From Bacteroidales bacterium Bact_23 (GTDB lineage Bacteria; Bacteroidota; Bacteroidia; Bacteroidales; Lentimicrobiaceae): a DNA stretch of 24,942 nucleotides. Positions within the stretch are counted from its first letter, which is position 1; each line of letters begins with the position of its first letter. A program made the position numbers and the translations under genes. The notes beneath the pieces are model-generated. The model was not told the DNA's origin. It ran no database searches and was given only the letters and a program-made list of their open reading frames with translations. The stretch is taken from contig LUZO01000121.1 of the NCBI GenBank assembly GCA_001603685.1, positions 1 through 24,942 on the forward strand, read 5' to 3'. Positions 21,560-24,942 of the stretch are shown here, one piece after another.

Positions 21560-24500
21560 CTATTTAAATGCTTTTTCGGGCAGGCCGTCGCCGTTGAGAG
21601 CAAGCCTTTTCAGGTATCCGGGTACCTCTTTTCCCATCAGTTTATCCACATAAATTTTCGCCAGGTACTGCCCGAGCATGTAACCCTGCCCCCTCAGTCC
21701 TACGAACAGGCCCAGACCGGGGTCGATAATCATGCGCGGCTCCACATAGTAGCCGGCCCATACCGCCTGGAAACCCACCGACGAGAGGTTGGGGAACCAG
21801 TTAACGAATACTTCGGAGGCGATTTCGAGGAACTGCTGTGAGTTGATCTTCAGGTTCTTATCGGTTTCGAGCGGCTCGATGGCGGGCGATGCACAACCGA
21901 TTATCTGTCCCGTTTCGGCAAGCTGCTGTCCGTAAACGGCCACAAAACCCTTGTAGTTCCGCCGGTCGATGATCATATTCAGCGGATTTCCGTTCAGCCC
22001 CATCATGGGCAGCCTGCGGGTGATGAATGCCTGATGCTTCACCGGATAGAGTCCCGTTTCTATGCCCAGCATACCGGCGAATTTGCCGGCGTCGGGTCCC
22101 AGGGCGTTGATAAACACTTCGGTGTGGTATTCGAGGTAGCTCTTGTCGTGATCCTGCACCAGCACACGGTAGGTGCCGCCGTTGCGGTCAACCGATATCA
22201 GTTTGCAGTCTTCCCTGATGGTTCCGCCTTTTTCAATGCCAATCTGCCTGATCAGGTCGATGACCCTTCCGGGGGTTGCCTGCCAGCAGTCGCGGGTAAT
22301 CTGTGCGCCGATGTATTCGTTCAGTTTCGGATTGATGAAAGGCGATATCTCTCGGGCAAAATCCTTTGGCTCAACCATATAGGCATCCGACCACGAACGG
22401 GCCTGCTCCAGCGCACGGTAGGTGGCTTCGTCGTGGGCAAAGTTCACATAGTTGATGCTTCGGAAGTCGATGTTGCGGATCTTCTGCAGCTCTCTGAATA
22501 TCTCCAGGTTCTGCCGGGCAATATCGGCGATTTCGGGGATGCTGAATGCGGGCCTACCTCCGGCGATGTTTCGCCACGAGGCACCTCTGCCGTAGTTTAT
22601 CAGCACCGGCTCCTCACCCGCTTCGGCCAGGTATCTGAAGAGGGCCGATCCGCCGATGCCGCCTCCCGCAATCAGCGCTCCCACCTTCACCACCTTCGGT
22701 TTTTTGCCGCTTCCGCTTATGATTACCTGCTCGTGAACATTGCGCGGGTAGAGTTCGCCCATCGAAAGCTGGTTGGAGAGCGGCCCGCGGGGAGTGGCTT
22801 CGCCCACAATGGTGATGCCATAGCCCCTGAGGGTCTGCTTCAGCCTGCGGATGCAGCGCTTGCCGCGGCAGGCGCCCATTCCCAGGCGGGTGGTGTGCTT
22901 TACCTCATCCACCGAGATGAACTTGCGGTCGCCTATCGTTTTCAGAATCTCATCCAGGGTAACATCGTCACAGTGGCACACATACATTTCCGACTCCTTG
23001 AGGTAGTCAACCGGCTTCATCTCAAGCGGCGCCGGGTAGCGCTCCTTCAGGATAAAACCGCGGATTCCGGTAAATTTGCCTTCCTCCACCGAGGTTACAT
23101 TTACCCTGGCAACATTGGTTTTGTTCGGTTTCTTCAGGATTTTTCCGATCACCCCTTCGCCCAGGACCTTTCCGTTGTTGTCAACCAGCCACACCTCCGA
23201 TCCCTCTTCGGCGTGGTACTCGATGGGCAGGAAGAGCCACCCCTTTTTGGGGTTGTAGCCGAAGATGGCAAGGCCCGGGCACTGGTACACGCAATCCATG
23301 CAGCCGATGCACTTGTCGAAGTCGATTACCGGCACCGTGCTGGTGGAGGTTTTGGTGATGGCGCCGTGCGGACAGGCGAACTCGCAGGGGTTGCAGGCAA
23401 ATCCGTAAAGGCAGTCGATCTGCACGAAGGGTTTGGCCTCCATGCGCCCGGGCGTAGGCGAAAAGGGCTTCTCAATCACCCGGAACGGATGTTGCTGTGA
23501 ATCAATGTATTCTTTTGAAATATTAAGAAATTCGTTGTAGTCGAAACGGGTGCCGGTTTCGTTCATGATTTCGAAGGCGGCCTGCTTTCCGCGAAGCACT
23601 GCGCTGGTTCCTTCGCCGATGCGGATGGCGTCGCCGGCGCCGAAGCAGGCACGGCCGAACACCTCATTGCCCTTGATAAGCAGTTGATCGTCGGGGACCA
23701 GCCCGGTGCAGATGTTGATGGCGTCGATGCCTTCAATCACCTTTTCGGTTCCCGGGACGGGCATGAAATCCTTGCATTCGGCCACCACGGCGCCGATGAT
23801 GCCGTCGTGGTTTTCGTTGGGGATGGCTTTCAGCAGGATGTGCGAAAGGAGGATGGGGATTCCGAGGCGGCGCACCCGGTTTGCCTGCACCGGAAAACCG
23901 CCTTCGAAGGGCTGCGCTTCGATAATGGCCTTTACCTGCGCTCCTGCCTGCATCAGCTGGTAGGAGGTGAGGTAGCCGATGTTTCCGGCGCCTACCGTCA
24001 GCACATTGCGCCCCAGCAGCGTCTGTTCGGTGTTCATCATTTTCTGAACCACCGCCGCCGTATAAACGCCCGGCAGGTCGTCGTTCTCGAAAGCGGGCAT
24101 AAAGGGCACCGCTCCGGCGGCGACTATCAGGTATTCGGCGTCCACATAGTATATTTCGTCGGTTTTGACATTTTTCACGGCAATGCGTTTCCCTTCAAGG
24201 ATATCCCACACAGTAGAACTGAGGAAAATGCCCGAATGATCTTCGCCGGCCAGGGTGTGGGCGATGTCGAAGCCGCGCATTCCGCCGAACTTCTTCTCCT
24301 TTTCGAAGAAGAAGAACTGGTGGGTCTGCATCAGGAACTGACCGCCGATGCGGTCGTTGTTGTCGATTACGATGTTGTCAACGCCGTGTCGGTTCAGCAC
24401 TTCGCGGGCAGCCAGCCCGGCGGGGCCGGCGCCGATGATGGCAACCACGGTTTTGTAAACCTTTGCGGGGCTATCCTTATCCGGCTCGATATGCTCAGGA

Positions 24501-24793
24501 CTATAGTCGCGGGGGATTTCGCGCACCTCGCTGATGTTGTCAACCAGCGTGATGCAGATGCGCCTGATCTGGCCATCCACCAGCATTTCGCAGGCACCGC
24601 ACTTGCCAATGCCGCACTCAAGACTCCTCTCGCGGTTTTTAAGACTATGGCTGTGAACGGGATAGCCTGCCTGATGAAGGGCCGCCGCTATGGTAAAGCC
24701 CTTGTCGCCGGTTACTTCCCTGCCTTCGTATAAAAAAGTTACCTTTTCGTTTTCGGTAATTTCCAGAATGGGGTGTGTTTCAATCTTGCGCAT
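21560..24793 (-). CDS. Five-module fused FAD/Fe-S oxidoreductase (HcnABC/opine-oxidase-like)
   Basis: A 1077-residue single chain. Residues 15-95 are a [2Fe-2S] domain like HcnA (C60-x4-C65-x2-C68-x11-C80). Residues 115-420 are a pyridine-nucleotide-disulphide-type oxidoreductase like HcnB, with the FAD motif GAGPAG (121-126) and a second dinucleotide motif GAGNIG (268-273). Residues 455-510 hold two [4Fe-4S] sites (C461, C467, C470, C474P and C495, C498, C501, C505P). Residues 604-660 are a BFD-like [2Fe-2S] domain (C606, C608, C642, C647). Residues 702-1060 are a D-amino-acid-oxidase-type FAD domain with GGGIGG (710-715). In HcnABC, opine oxidases and archaeal proline dehydrogenase these are separate subunits. 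Likely role: oxidation of an amine or imino acid, or a hydroxy acid, with electrons passed through clusters to NAD(P) or a ferredoxin. Substrate unknown. Cytoplasmic, no signal peptide, no partner gene visible. Confidence 0.88.
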   Translation of the reverse strand: MRKIETHPILEITENEKVTFLYEGREVTGDKGFTIAAALHQAGYPVHSHSLKNRERSLECGIGKCGACEMLVDGQIRRICITLVDNISEVREIPRDYSPEHIEPDKDSPAKVYKTVVAIIGAGPAGLAAREVLNRHGVDNIVIDNNDRIGGQFLMQTHQFFFFEKEKKFGGMRGFDIAHTLAGEDHSGIFLSSTVWDILEGKRIAVKNVKTDEIYYVDAEYLIVAAGAVPFMPAFENDDLPGVYTAAVVQKMMNTEQTLLGRNVLTVGAGNIGYLTSYQLMQAGAQVKAIIEAQPFEGGFPVQANRVRRLGIPILLSHILLKAIPNENHDGIIGAVVAECKDFMPVPGTEKVIEGIDAINICTGLVPDDQLLIKGNEVFGRACFGAGDAIRIGEGTSAVLRGKQAAFEIMNETGTRFDYNEFLNISKEYIDSQQHPFRVIEKPFSPTPGRMEAKPFVQIDCLYGFACNPCEFACPHGAITKTSTSTVPVIDFDKCIGCMDCVYQCPGLAIFGYNPKKGWLFLPIEYHAEEGSEVWLVDNNGKVLGEGVIGKILKKPNKTNVARVNVTSVEEGKFTGIRGFILKERYPAPLEMKPVDYLKESEMYVCHCDDVTLDEILKTIGDRKFISVDEVKHTTRLGMGACRGKRCIRRLKQTLRGYGITIVGEATPRGPLSNQLSMGELYPRNVHEQVIISGSGKKPKVVKVGALIAGGGIGGSALFRYLAEAGEEPVLINYGRGASWRNIAGGRPAFSIPEIADIARQNLEIFRELQKIRNIDFRSINYVNFAHDEATYRALEQARSWSDAYMVEPKDFAREISPFINPKLNEYIGAQITRDCWQATPGRVIDLIRQIGIEKGGTIREDCKLISVDRNGGTYRVLVQDHDKSYLEYHTEVFINALGPDAGKFAGMLGIETGLYPVKHQAFITRRLPMMGLNGNPLNMIIDRRNYKGFVAVYGQQLAETGQIIGCASPAIEPLETDKNLKINSQQFLEIASEVFVNWFPNLSSVGFQAVWAGYYVEPRMIIDPGLGLFVGLRGQGYMLGQYLAKIYVDKLMGKEVPGYLKRLALNGDGLPEKAFK

Positions 24794-24877
24794 TTGAGTG
24801 TCGTTATGAGTGGTTATCAGCCTTTTGTTATTTCAAGGCCGGCAAAAAAGCAGGCTCACCTGATAAATCGGATGCCG

Positions 24878-24885
24878 CAAATTTA
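24878..24885 (-). promoter_or_regulatory. Promoter -7 box of the fused oxidoreductase gene
   Basis: On the minus strand TAAATTTG, a full TAnnTTTG match, 84 bp before the ATG. No -33 TTTG at 19-20 bp. The leader in between shows no clear riboswitch-like fold by eye. Confidence 0.5.
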
Positions 24886-24942
24886 TAATTATTTAATTCG
24901 TCTGATAAAAATTCCCACAAAAAATAATGCCCTATTTTAATC

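Noticed and set aside
22034..23500. 488-codon open frame on the plus strand, antisense to the fused oxidoreductase
   Set aside because: It lies wholly opposite a gene with intact cofactor motifs, shows no domain, and has a His/Val/Gly-rich composition typical of an antisense frame.

Overview
The window looks like core chromosome of a member of the Bacteroidota, most likely an anaerobic Bacteroidales relative. Evidence: a large secreted protein with a type IX secretion C-terminal domain; promoters of the Bacteroidota type (TAnnTTTG, in one case with TTTG 20 bp upstream); almost no Shine-Dalgarno sequences; and a yceD-rpmF-plsX-fabH cluster, a bacterial GH3 protein and a KdtX-like glycosyltransferase of types common in this phylum. 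Seventeen protein genes are supported. I see no tRNA, rRNA, CRISPR array, phage gene or transposase.

Layout. 30-3338 (-): T9SS-exported multidomain protein. 3339-3852: non-coding, with a 7-bp repeat tract and a 51-bp tandem duplication of three hairpins. 3853-9289 (+): MATE transporter, then GT2 glycosyltransferase, GT9 heptosyltransferase-like protein, diacylglycerol-kinase-like lipid kinase and HemW, mostly tightly packed, with a lipopolysaccharide/envelope flavour. 9290-9782: non-coding repeat island. 9783-10850 (-): membrane-anchored endonuclease/exonuclease/phosphatase. 11089-13380 (+): GH3-like adenylating enzyme and LysE-type exporter. 13381-15189 (-): RecJ, whose stop codon abuts that of the exporter. 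15434-17579 (+): U32 protein and PHP-type histidinol phosphatase, apparently one operon. 17580-18656: the largest non-coding repeat island. 18657-21420 (-): fabH, plsX, rpmF, yceD (transcribed yceD first), with a textbook promoter and a strong terminator. 21560-24793 (-): a 1077-residue redox protein that fuses what are separate subunits in HcnABC, opine oxidase and archaeal proline dehydrogenase systems.

How genes work together: yceD/rpmF/plsX/fabH couples ribosome maturation to phospholipid and fatty-acid initiation. The 5371-8108 genes plausibly act on lipopolysaccharide core and lipid metabolism. RecJ, HemW, U32 and PHP are housekeeping genes.

The unexpected content is in the non-coding DNA. 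The two islands at 9290-9782 and 17580-18656 share a composite repeat: a MITE-like element with terminal inverted repeats, joined through a conserved junction to an 80-106 bp inverted-repeat unit, which in the second island is amplified into five tandem copies. A second family consists of short hairpins of fixed shape (five base pairs, loop of about four) whose stems change by compensatory substitutions. A perfect palindrome, TCCGCCGCGGCGGA, occurs six times, only between genes, and at three sites directly abuts a 7-bp repeat tract. No mobility protein for any of these lies in the window. I did not find a clear new defence or biosynthetic system; the fused oxidoreductase and the repeat families are the best candidates for something undescribed.
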